A stretch of 64,000 bases of DNA from NCBI GenBank assembly GCA_040757835.1, contig JBFLWJ010000002.1:23144-87143 (forward strand), in the 5' to 3' direction. Position 1 is the first letter of the stretch. Every line of letters starts with the position of its first letter. A model generated the notes under the pieces. That model searched no databases, was not told the DNA's origin, and saw only the letters and a program-made list of their open reading frames with translations. Source of the DNA: Actinomycetota bacterium. GTDB lineage: Bacteria > Actinomycetota > Geothermincolia > Geothermincolales > RBG-13-55-18. Below, in pieces: positions 8,425 to 15,896 of the stretch. A program made the position numbers and the translations under genes.

Positions 8425-9522
8425 CTAGGCGAAGTGCAGGTTTACCTCCATCCTGCCCGGCATGGTCTTTTCCCAGTCGAACTCCACCTCCCTGCCCCGG
8501 GAGAGGAAGGACGCGACCACGCCCGCCACGATGGGGTAATTGAACGGGTTCTCTATCCTGACCCTTATGCCATCCTCGATGGGCTCCGTGAATATGGGGT
8601 TGCCCATGCCGCGATAGGCGAGGAAGAAGAGGTCGCGGATCCTCTCTTCGGGGCGGCGCCTCTTCCATTCCAGCGCGGGGAGGATGCCGTCCACCATCTC
8701 TTTTATCTCCGCGGCTAGGAAGCCGTCGACCCAGTCGCCGTGCTTGGCCTTCAGCTCTGCATGCACCAGGTTGATGCCAGCGACATTGATGAGCGTGACC
8801 GGCTCGCCGTTGTAGGTATCAACCATAAGCCCCCGGTCGATGTCCCAGGAGAAGAAGCTGACCGAGAAGGGTATCCCGCACCGCTTGCAGCGCTTGAAGT
8901 TGATGTAGCCCGGCAGGGGCACTTCCCAGTTGAACGAATAGTCGTCGATGGCCTCGAAGTCCTCGTTATCCAGGAAAGTCAGGCTGTAGAGTATCTCCCC
9001 GTCCTTCTCGCTAACCGCGATGTCCGCCTCCCGGTTCTCGCCGGTATAGGCCGCCCCCAGGATGTCCCCAGCGAAAAAAGTCTTGTTGTAGCAGTGCGTG
9101 CACGCCACTTCGGCCTTCTTCCCCCGCTCGTAATGGAGCAACCGCGCATCACCCATACCGAGGATTCGGGCCTGAAGGCACATGAGCTGGTAATACGACT
9201 TCCTCGACAGCGGATAGGCGGCGGCTAGCCTCTTCCAACCCACCATGAGCGAGCGCGTGTAGTGGCTGGCATCGAATGCCTTGGCATGGATGAAGGTCTT
9301 CTCCATGCCGCTCTCCACCTTCTCCGAGACCCTTTCCAGGATACCGCCGATGAGCTTCGATTCCACGATCACGAGCCTCTGGGAGTTGTCCCTGCTCATG
9401 ATGCGTCCGTGCTCTTCCCAGATGTGGTTCCTGGATATGGCCATGGGAACGCCGCACTCCTTGCAGGCACGGAGGAAAGGCCTGTACCTGGCGATACTGA
9501 CCGATGCAGCCGGTTCTTTCAC
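8425..9522 (-). CDS. Two-unit CxxCGxP zinc-ribbon protein of unknown function
   Basis: A 365-residue cytosolic protein with three CxxC pairs: C20/C23 (CKECGVP), C141/C144 (CTHCYNK) and C212/C215 (CKRCGIP). It reads as a tandem duplication. Unit 1 (about 20-183) and unit 2 (about 212-365) each start with CK(E/R)CG(V/I)P, continue through a Trp-containing strand and a helical middle, and end in a strand-rich part (LGMGDARLLHYERG in unit 1; MGNPIFTEPIEDGIRV then ENPFNYPIVAGVVASFL in unit 2). That ending recalls the closing half of V4R (4-vinyl-reductase) small-molecule-binding domains. A paralogue with the same layout is at 22230-23306. The start is GTG with AGGAGAGAGG about 9 nt upstream. Metal-dependent ligand binding is a guess. 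Confidence 0.75.
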   Translation of the reverse strand: MKEPAASVSIARYRPFLRACKECGVPMAISRNHIWEEHGRIMSRDNSQRLVIVESKLIGGILERVSEKVESGMEKTFIHAKAFDASHYTRSLMVGWKRLAAAYPLSRKSYYQLMCLQARILGMGDARLLHYERGKKAEVACTHCYNKTFFAGDILGAAYTGENREADIAVSEKDGEILYSLTFLDNEDFEAIDDYSFNWEVPLPGYINFKRCKRCGIPFSVSFFSWDIDRGLMVDTYNGEPVTLINVAGINLVHAELKAKHGDWVDGFLAAEIKEMVDGILPALEWKRRRPEERIRDLFFLAYRGMGNPIFTEPIEDGIRVRIENPFNYPIVAGVVASFLSRGREVEFDWEKTMPGRMEVNLHFA

Positions 9523-9694
9523 TTATTCCTCTCTCCTTGTTCATGCACCGGACCCGCTACCCGTTGATTCGTCATTTTTCCGCTTTCCATTTTAGTGGAA
9601 CTTGACAATTCTAACACAAGCTCCTCACCCATCTAACGCATATACCGCCGCCGCCTCCATACGGTTCACAGCGCCAGCCCGTCCTCACGCCATG

Positions 9695-9726
9695 AAAAAA
9701 GATGGGCCGGCATGGCCGGCCCATCT
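9695..9726 (-). terminator. Intrinsic terminator after the acyl-CoA dehydrogenase pair
   Basis: A 12-bp perfect stem (AGATGGGCCGGC at 9700-9711 with its complement at 9715-9726) and a 3-nt loop, followed on the minus strand by a run of six T. It lies 18 nt past the stop of the 9744-10997 gene. Confidence 0.85.
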
Positions 9727-9743
9727 CTCTACTTTGGCCCGGT

Positions 9744-10997
9744 CTACTTCAACTGCTCGCGCGAGAACCCGAGGAGGCGCCTGGCCGTTATCAGCAGCTG
9801 GATCTGGCCGGTGCCCTCGAAGATATCGTTGATCTTGGAGTCCCGCATCCACTTTTCCAGCAGCAGTTCCCTGGAATAGCCGAGGGGGCCCATCAACTCG
9901 ACCGCCTTCTGGGTGATACGAGTCACCGCCAGACCCGCCTTGGCCTTGGCCATGGAGGACTGCAGATCGTTACGAAGGCCGTTATCCAGCATCCAAAGCG
10001 CTCTCCAGGTGAGCAAGCGCGCCGCCTTCAGGTCCGCCTCCATCTGCATCACGTCCCGCTCCAGCGAGGTCATGCGGTGAGGGTTGATGCCGTAGCGCAG
10101 TTCGACGCCCTCCTCTGTCAGCTTCTGCCTCATGAAGTCGAGGGATGCCTGTCCGACTCCGATGGCCATGGCCGCCACCAGAGGCCGTGTTGCGTCAAAT
10201 GTCGCCATGACCTTCTTGAAACCCTCGGTCTTGGTCTTGTCCACCACTTCGGCGCTCCCTAGGATGTTCTCCTTGGGTATGCGGCAGTCCATGAAGGAGA
10301 TGGATACGGTGTCCGAGCAGCGTATACCCATCTTGTCTTCGATCTTGGTGATCTGCATACCGGGGGTCCCGTGCTCGACTATAAAGGGCTTGATGCCCGC
10401 CCTTCCCGCCGACTTGTCGATGGTGGCCCAGACCACCACGAAGCCTTCGGAATCCTCCAGAGCGCTCTTTCCCGAGGTAACGAAGATCTTCTCGCCGTTG
10501 ATGACCCATTCGTCACCGTCCAGCACAGCCGAGGTCTTGAGGTTGGCGGTATCCGAGCCTGCTTCGGGCTCGGTGATGGCCATGGCCCCCCAGGCGGGCT
10601 CCTCTGCGGCGAAACGGGCGAGGAACTTCTCCTTCTGCTCGGGCGTACCGCTCGCCTGTACCGCGGCGCCCCCGAGGCCCGGGCCCGGGAAGGCCAGCGC
10701 GATCCCCGCATCTCCCCAGAAGATCTCCTCGACGGTTATTGCGCCGGCGAGGTTGGTCTCCTTGGGCTTCTTTTCCTTGGGCTCCTCGTCCTCTTTCTTC
10801 TCTTTCTTCTCCGGGCTGCCCAGGGCGCCGGCGATGCCTCCGCCCATCACCTTCTGTACCATCTTCAGAAGGTCCCAGGGCTTCTCGTGCTCGTTCTCGT
10901 CGTACTGGCGGGCGACGGGACGAACGGCCTGCTCCGCGAACATGTGGACCATGTTCTTGGTGGCCTTGATGCGTGGAGAGAGTTCAAAGTCTATCAT
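9744..10997 (-). CDS. Acyl-CoA dehydrogenase (catalytic-type subunit) with a charged insert
   Basis: A 417-residue flavoprotein that oxidises an acyl-CoA to the 2-enoyl-CoA. The FAD/substrate motif AITEPEAGSDTANLKT is intact, as are INGEKIFVTSG and the late IFEGTGQIQ with the usual catalytic Glu and a full C-terminal helix (LLITARRLLGFSREQLK). The oddity is a Lys/Glu-rich insert at about residues 59-83 (SPEKKEKKEDEEPKEKKPKE) within the N-terminal helical domain, where ordinary family members have a short loop. It lies 12 nt downstream of a second, less canonical acyl-CoA dehydrogenase, so the two are co-transcribed and may form a heteromer like the two-gene FadE pairs of Mycobacterium. Confidence 0.9.
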   Translation of the reverse strand: MIDFELSPRIKATKNMVHMFAEQAVRPVARQYDENEHEKPWDLLKMVQKVMGGGIAGALGSPEKKEKKEDEEPKEKKPKETNLAGAITVEEIFWGDAGIALAFPGPGLGGAAVQASGTPEQKEKFLARFAAEEPAWGAMAITEPEAGSDTANLKTSAVLDGDEWVINGEKIFVTSGKSALEDSEGFVVVWATIDKSAGRAGIKPFIVEHGTPGMQITKIEDKMGIRCSDTVSISFMDCRIPKENILGSAEVVDKTKTEGFKKVMATFDATRPLVAAMAIGVGQASLDFMRQKLTEEGVELRYGINPHRMTSLERDVMQMEADLKAARLLTWRALWMLDNGLRNDLQSSMAKAKAGLAVTRITQKAVELMGPLGYSRELLLEKWMRDSKINDIFEGTGQIQLLITARRLLGFSREQLK

Positions 10998-11009
10998 CTT
11001 CCCACCTCC

Positions 11010-12119
11010 CTATACCATGACGAAGCCTTCGAAGCTGGCGAACCCTCGCGCGTTGCGGAACCACAGTTCCACCGGGTTGTCCCGGACATAGCCGTGGCCG
11101 CCCATGATCTGCACGCCGCGGTCGCAGACCATCATGGCCGTATCCGCGGCGTAGTTCTTCGCCAGTGCCGCTTCCTTTTCGAATTCAATGCCGTTATCGC
11201 AGCGCCAGGCCGCCTCCCAGGCCAGGAGGCGCGCCGCGTCGACCTCGATGGCCATCTCTGCGATCATGAAGGCTATGGCCTGGCGCGAACCGATGGGCTC
11301 CCCGAAGGCGACCCTCTGGGTGGCATAATCGATGGAGTGCTCCAGGGCCCTGCGGCTCATGCCCACCGCCAGCGCGGAAAGGCCAAGGCGCGAGCGTGAC
11401 AGCACGCGCAGGAAATCGCATCCGGAGCTGCCGCCCAGCCGCGCCGCCGTCGGAACGCGGCAGTCCTTGAAGGTCACGGGATAAGTGGAAAGGGCCTTCA
11501 CGCCCATGTTCTTCTCCCGCTCCCCGATATTCATACCCTTTGCCCCCCCGGGCACGATGAAGGCGTCGACACCGGAAAAGCCCATGCCGGGCGTAGTTGT
11601 CGCAAAGACCAGCAGGTTGCCGGATTCCTGCGCCAGTGGAACCAGGCATTTACTGCCGTTGATGACGTATTCCTCACCGTCGCGCACCGCCGTGGTCTTG
11701 AGGGCGGAGGCACAGAAATTGTAGTACGGCTCGATGACGGCGCATGAAGCGGCCTTGTACTCCTCCTCGCAGAAGAGCGGCAGGAGCTGCTTCTTCTGTT
11801 CCTCGGTGCCCTGGTCGAGCACGGAGATGGCGAGCACCGAGGGAGCCATGAGGTGCAGGGCGATGGAGAGGTCTCCCCATGCCAGCTCCTCCAGGGCTAT
11901 CTGGTTGGTGAGGGCGGAGATCTCCTCCCCGAAGCCCTCATACTCCTCGGGGATGCACCCTCCCAGGAGCCCGAGTTCCCACCCCTTGGCGATGACCTCC
12001 CCGGGGACGGTCTCCGATTCGTCGCATTCCCGCATGATCGGCTCTATCTGGTCGGTCGCGAAGGAGGCGACGGTCTCCTGCACCATTTTCTGCTCGTCGC
12101 TCATCTCGAACGAAACCAT
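11010..12119 (-). CDS. Acyl-CoA dehydrogenase-like protein, atypical partner subunit
   Basis: A member of the acyl-CoA dehydrogenase superfamily (369 residues from the ATG at 12119; GTG at 12128 is an alternative, but GAAGGGGTG sits better for the ATG). The overall fold signature is present (WELGLLGGCIPEEYEGFG, GVQIMGGHGYVRD). However, the usual TEPxAGSD flavin motif is replaced by IEPYYNFCAS, the KxFIT region by SKCLVPLAQ, and the protein stops five residues after the Glu of SFEGFVMV, losing the terminal helix. These changes suggest a non-catalytic or altered subunit acting with the canonical dehydrogenase encoded 12 nt downstream. An independent enzyme with a different substrate is the alternative. 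Confidence 0.85.
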   Translation of the reverse strand: MVSFEMSDEQKMVQETVASFATDQIEPIMRECDESETVPGEVIAKGWELGLLGGCIPEEYEGFGEEISALTNQIALEELAWGDLSIALHLMAPSVLAISVLDQGTEEQKKQLLPLFCEEEYKAASCAVIEPYYNFCASALKTTAVRDGEEYVINGSKCLVPLAQESGNLLVFATTTPGMGFSGVDAFIVPGGAKGMNIGEREKNMGVKALSTYPVTFKDCRVPTAARLGGSSGCDFLRVLSRSRLGLSALAVGMSRRALEHSIDYATQRVAFGEPIGSRQAIAFMIAEMAIEVDAARLLAWEAAWRCDNGIEFEKEAALAKNYAADTAMMVCDRGVQIMGGHGYVRDNPVELWFRNARGFASFEGFVMV

Positions 12120-12303
12120 AAGCTTCACCCCTTCATCCTACGAAATCTAAAGCGTCGTATGGGTTTCTGCGTCAAAGATATTCCCTCTTCGTTCCTCCTT
12201 TCCCGCCATAATGCCCATCTGTTCATTCTGGTTTGCCATCTCATCCGTGCCGTGGCGACAGGCCATCATCGCCCTTCGGCTGCGCGGAGGCGCGAAGATC
12301 GCT

Positions 12304-12975
12304 TCACCCCCGATGCCCGGCAAGTGCGCTGTTGAGTGCCCTGTCGATGTCCCCGGCCTCGGGGATGAGGGCACGGATGTGGTACTCCACCATCATGTCG
12401 GCCAGGCTTTCCACGTCCGTCTCGCTCTTGGAGAGCAGGTGCTCCATGACCAGATAGATCGCCGCGCCCATGACGATGGAGGTCACTACCTCCACATCGC
12501 ATTCCCGCATCATGCCGCGGTCGTACATCATCTGGAACTCGTCAACCAGTTTTTCGCGCGCCAGCTTCGAGAGCTCGTCCACCCTTGCCGAGAAATCCTC
12601 ATCACGGCCCATGGCCTCGCGATAGACGATATTGGTTAGGAAGGGGTTGTCCTGATGGTACTCGAGGAACCTCAACATGTTGTCCCTCCAGGCCCTGAGC
12701 ACCTTGCCGCCGTCCCTGAAAGCCTCCTCGAGGTGGCGGTGGTTCTCCTCCAGAAGCTTGGCATAACCTCCGAAGAACTCCTCTATAAGCTCCAGGAATA
12801 TCTCCCGCTTCGAATCGAAGTAGAGATAGAACGTACCCCTGCCTATCCCGGCGCCATCAACTATATCCGAGACGGAGGCCATGCGGTACCCCTTGCGCGA
12901 GAATACCTCCGCGGAGGCCTCGAGAATCTGTTCCCGCCTTTGCTGAGCGGGCAGCCGTTTTTTTGGTACTGACAT
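12304..12975 (-). CDS. TetR/AcrR-family transcriptional regulator
   Basis: A 223-residue repressor-type protein. The N-terminal helix-turn-helix is clear: RREQILEASAEVFSRKGYRM, then VSDIVDGAGIGRGTFYLYFDSKREIF (about 13-60). The C-terminal part is an all-helical ligand/dimer domain without a recognisable ligand signature. It is the first gene of a minus-strand run leading into the two acyl-CoA dehydrogenases about 185 nt downstream, so it likely controls acyl-CoA oxidation in response to an acyl-CoA or fatty acid. A 10-bp perfect palindrome covers its own start codon. Confidence 0.9.
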   Translation of the reverse strand: MSVPKKRLPAQQRREQILEASAEVFSRKGYRMASVSDIVDGAGIGRGTFYLYFDSKREIFLELIEEFFGGYAKLLEENHRHLEEAFRDGGKVLRAWRDNMLRFLEYHQDNPFLTNIVYREAMGRDEDFSARVDELSKLAREKLVDEFQMMYDRGMMRECDVEVVTSIVMGAAIYLVMEHLLSKSETDVESLADMMVEYHIRALIPEAGDIDRALNSALAGHRG

Positions 12976-12979
12976 GTCA
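12970..12979. promoter_or_regulatory. Palindrome over the tetR start codon, possible operator
   Basis: TGACATGTCA is a perfect 10-bp palindrome containing the regulator's ATG. TetR proteins commonly bind palindromes near their own start, but this one is short and I saw no second copy before the acyl-CoA dehydrogenase genes. Confidence 0.3.
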
Positions 12980-13121
12980 TTACAATAATATCAGCATCCC
13001 TCCCTGTCAAATACGATATCCCCTCCACCTCCCACCCAACTCCCCGATCAATTAGCTCATCCGTGTGCGCACTTCCGTCCGTTCTGTTTACCGCGAGATG
13101 GTCGGCGTTGCGTTTAGAGCC

Positions 13122-13277
13122 TCAGGCGAGCAACGTCAAGGCCGACCTGTCCACGCCGGGGAGGCGAGCGGAGCGCATGCGCTGGTGCCAGTATTTATAC
13201 TGGCCCCGGTCGCCATTACTTAAGTAGAAGGTCAGTTGCCAGCACTTGGAGCAGGTATGCCAAGTCCATGCTTCCAT
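13122..13277 (-). CDS. Possible small CxxC protein (low confidence); otherwise empty 340-bp gap
   Basis: The stretch 12980-13317 holds no confident gene. The best candidate is a minus-strand frame of about 51 residues (MEAWTWHTCSKCWQLTFY then SNGDRGQYKYWHQRMRSA), with one CxxC pair and an aromatic/basic composition unlike a random shadow frame. It lies directly downstream of the CrtI-like gene on the same strand. No good ribosome site is visible and the N-terminus could extend to 13325. It could equally be decayed sequence. Confidence 0.25.
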   Translation of the reverse strand: MEAWTWHTCSKCWQLTFYLSNGDRGQYKYWHQRMRSARLPGVDRSALTLLA

Positions 13278-13317
13278 GGCCGAGGCTCTCTTGTGGCGGC
13301 CTTGGCAACAGACAGTC

Positions 13318-14874
13318 TTATGCAAGCTTTTTGGGCCAGTCGTTGAGGAGCAGGCTGGCCACGGCTATCCCCGAGATCATCGCTCCCGGCACCCCCACGC
13401 CCGGATTGGTGCTCTGCCCCGCCTGGTAGAGGCGGTCGACGAGCATCGAGCGGTAGTTGGGACGGAAGGGGCCCATGTTGGGAAGGCTCATCTCGATGCC
13501 GAAGAAGGCGCCCTCGGCGACGTTGAGGCGGCGCTCCAGCTCCGTCGGAGGCACGGAGTCCATCCACTCTATGTGCTGTACGAGCCCCGGGTAGCACCTC
13601 TTATCCAGGTAGTTGATGCACTCCCACGCCCAGTCGTCGGCGATGTCGTCCCAGTTGTCGTACTTGAGTTTATAGGGGCCGATGTAGATGGTGTACAGGA
13701 CCTGCTTGCCGGGGGGCGCCAGGTCCGGATCGCCGTGTGAGGGATCGATGACCAGGTACATGCCGTCGCTGGCACGATACAAGAGCCCCCGGTCGTAGAA
13801 GTCCGTCCAGATATTGTCCACCCTCGCCCTCTTCTGTGCAACGAGGGACATGTGGGACTTAACGCTGTCGAGCCGCTGCGAGAGCCCCACGTAGAACATC
13901 GGCGCCGGTATGGAACAGGGCTGGCGCATGACGGTCCGGGTTACCCACCCGGGGAGGCCGGCGTCCCTCAACAGGTTGAAATAGGTGAAGCGGGAATGGG
14001 TGTTGGACACCACCGCTCTGGCCGTCAGCACCTCTCCGTCCGCCAGCTTCACTCCCTTCGCCTCGCCGCCGGTGACGATGATGCTGTCCACTTCCGCCTC
14101 CAGGCGCAGTTCGACACCGTAGTCCTGGCCGATGCGGGCGATGGCCCCGGGGATGGAGATCATGCCGCCCTTGGGATAGTAATAGCCCACGTGGCTCATG
14201 TAGGTGATCATCGAGAACATCCCCAGGCAGCGGTGGGCGGGAAGCCCGGCGTACATGTTCTCCCATCCGAAGATGAGCTGCAGGGTCGGGTCCTTGAAGT
14301 ATTTTCCCACCAGCTTCTCCAGGTTGCTCAAGGCCACCTTCTGGCTGGGGATGAAGCCGGGTATGGCTTCCCTGCTGGCGAAGAGTTTCGCGAGGCTGGT
14401 CAGCTTGGTGACCTTCCTGATCTCCGGCATGGGGTGCTTCATGAAGCCGAGCATGGCCTTGTGGATCTTTCCCAGGTCCTTGCAGTAGCGGTAGTAGCCG
14501 TCCAGGTCCTGCGGGGCTATCTGCCTCACCACCTCAGCCATGGCGTCGAAATCGCGCGGCACGGACACTTCGCTGCCGTCCTCCAGGTAGACCTGGTAAA
14601 CAGGGTCGATAAGGGTCCAGTCGATGTAGTCCTCCAGGCGCAGGTCGAGCAGCTCGAAGAGTTTGTAGTAGAACTCGTGGGCGATGACGAAGACCGCTCC
14701 CACCTCCGGCTTGAAGCCATTGACGTCGTAGTTGGAACAGCAGCCCCCGACCCGCCCGAGCCTCTCCAGCACCAGGACCTTCAGGCCGTCCTTGGCCAGG
14801 AGCGAGGCGGAGGTCAGGCCCCCTATGCCGGCACCGATGACGATCACGTCGTAGTCGTAATCCACCCTTATCAC
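13318..14874 (-). CDS. CrtI / phytoene-desaturase-like FAD oxidoreductase
   Basis: A 518-residue flavoprotein. The N-terminal FAD fold VIVIGAGIGGLTSASLLAKD (11-30) is followed by VLERLGRVGGCCSNYDVNGF, and the C-terminal signature GQSTNPGVGVPGAMISGIAVA matches the last FAD-binding motif of the CrtI/carotenoid isomerase group. These enzymes desaturate, saturate or isomerise long isoprenoids and related retinoid-like lipids. No phytoene synthase is present in the window, so a carotenoid role is not supported; a lipid or prenyl substrate is more cautious. A 57-codon membrane protein ends 5 nt upstream, suggesting translational coupling and membrane association. Confidence 0.85.
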   Translation of the reverse strand: MIRVDYDYDVIVIGAGIGGLTSASLLAKDGLKVLVLERLGRVGGCCSNYDVNGFKPEVGAVFVIAHEFYYKLFELLDLRLEDYIDWTLIDPVYQVYLEDGSEVSVPRDFDAMAEVVRQIAPQDLDGYYRYCKDLGKIHKAMLGFMKHPMPEIRKVTKLTSLAKLFASREAIPGFIPSQKVALSNLEKLVGKYFKDPTLQLIFGWENMYAGLPAHRCLGMFSMITYMSHVGYYYPKGGMISIPGAIARIGQDYGVELRLEAEVDSIIVTGGEAKGVKLADGEVLTARAVVSNTHSRFTYFNLLRDAGLPGWVTRTVMRQPCSIPAPMFYVGLSQRLDSVKSHMSLVAQKRARVDNIWTDFYDRGLLYRASDGMYLVIDPSHGDPDLAPPGKQVLYTIYIGPYKLKYDNWDDIADDWAWECINYLDKRCYPGLVQHIEWMDSVPPTELERRLNVAEGAFFGIEMSLPNMGPFRPNYRSMLVDRLYQAGQSTNPGVGVPGAMISGIAVASLLLNDWPKKLA

Positions 14875-14878
14875 CCCT

Positions 14879-15052
14879 TTAGATAAAGACCCTGAACGGC
14901 AGCTCTCGCAGCTCGAACAGGTTCTTCTTTATCCGCCGCCTCTGCTCGTCATCCAGGCCCATGGCCCAGACTGCCCCCAGGCATGCACCCAGGCAAAGGC
15001 AGGTGATAAACGGCAGCATGGATCTCAGAGGTGGCCTACCCAACGTCCCCAT
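14879..15052 (-). CDS. Small single-span membrane protein upstream of the CrtI-like gene
   Basis: A 57-residue frame with GGGAGG spaced 6 nt before its ATG at 15052. The predicted order is a short N-terminus, one hydrophobic span (MLPFITCLCLGACLGAVWAM, about 12-31), and a charged amphipathic tail (DDEQRRRIKKNLFELRELPF). It ends 5 nt before the start of the CrtI-like gene. I know no family; the form suggests a membrane anchor or accessory peptide for that enzyme. Support comes from the ribosome site, the coupling and the composition. Confidence 0.5.
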   Translation of the reverse strand: MGTLGRPPLRSMLPFITCLCLGACLGAVWAMGLDDEQRRRIKKNLFELRELPFRVFI

Positions 15053-15165
15053 CTGCAGCCTCCCGCGTCGTACCCCTCCCAGGACGCGCAATATCTTTAT
15101 ATTTCGCCCAGCTCCATACGTCAAGCACGGCAACTGTTCGCCGCGTACGGTTCTCGGAGCGCCCG

Positions 15166-15885
15166 TTATCCATCTCCCGCTTCGAAGGTCAGCTGTTCCG
15201 CCTTGCTCGGCACCGTCAATCCCGCCGGTGTTTTCCAGTACTCCACCGGCCATCGCCTCTCCTCGGCGATGCGCCGTAAGGCGCGTTGCGGGTTCACCGC
15301 AACGGGATGGCCCACCGCCTCCAGCAGTGGCATGTCGGTCAGGGAATCGGAATAGAACCAGCAGTCGGCGAGGGAAACCCCCCTGGCATCCGCGTAACGG
15401 CGCGCCAGTATCTCCTTTCCCTCGGCGAACGGCATGGGCATCTCGACCTCGTCGGTCAGCCGCCCGTCACGCACCGCCGCTATGGCCGCTATCTTGTCGT
15501 CCGCCCCCACCTGTACCCTTACCTTCTCCGACATGTACTCCCCAGCCGCGGTGGCGATCACCACGGTGTGCCCTTTCTTTTTATGCTCCCGTACGCGGTC
15601 GATGCCCTCCCTAAGCAGCCGGGGCATGATGTACTGTTCGTAGGACTCGTCCAGCATGGATATGAGCTCGTCCATGCTGTATTTGCCGCACTCCCGGAAG
15701 GTCCAGCGGTAGACCTCCTCCCGGGGCAGGCGGTCCAGTCGGTAGAGGACGGTGAACTTGACCGCTTTCCAGATGGCGTCTACCCCCATGCGCCTGGTCT
15801 TCACCATGTACTTGACCACCAGGTTTCCGTTTGCCCCGTCCAGGAGCGTGTAGTCCAGGTCGAAGAAGGCTATGGGTGGCGGCAT
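15166..15885 (-). CDS. HAD-superfamily hydrolase, subfamily IB (SerB-like phosphatase)
   Basis: A 239-residue HAD enzyme. Motif I is FFDLDYTLLDG (7-17, nucleophile Asp in DxDxT form); motif II lies near TVVIATAAGEYM; motif III/IV is the late CWFYSDSLTDMPLLEAVGHPVAVNP, where the second SDSxxD acid pair binds magnesium. A helical cap occupies the middle. This resembles the phosphoserine-phosphatase-like IB group that also includes lipid- and CicA-type phosphatases; the substrate is unknown. The start at 15885 has AAGGAGAG about 6 nt upstream and leaves 11 nt after the preceding dehydrogenase gene, implying an operon with it. Confidence 0.85.
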   Translation of the reverse strand: MPPPIAFFDLDYTLLDGANGNLVVKYMVKTRRMGVDAIWKAVKFTVLYRLDRLPREEVYRWTFRECGKYSMDELISMLDESYEQYIMPRLLREGIDRVREHKKKGHTVVIATAAGEYMSEKVRVQVGADDKIAAIAAVRDGRLTDEVEMPMPFAEGKEILARRYADARGVSLADCWFYSDSLTDMPLLEAVGHPVAVNPQRALRRIAEERRWPVEYWKTPAGLTVPSKAEQLTFEAGDG

Positions 15886-15896
15886 CGGTTCTCTCC

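Noticed and set aside
10371-11399. Plus-strand open frame over the two acyl-CoA dehydrogenases
   Set aside because: High-GC mirror of the real minus-strand genes; no family signature.
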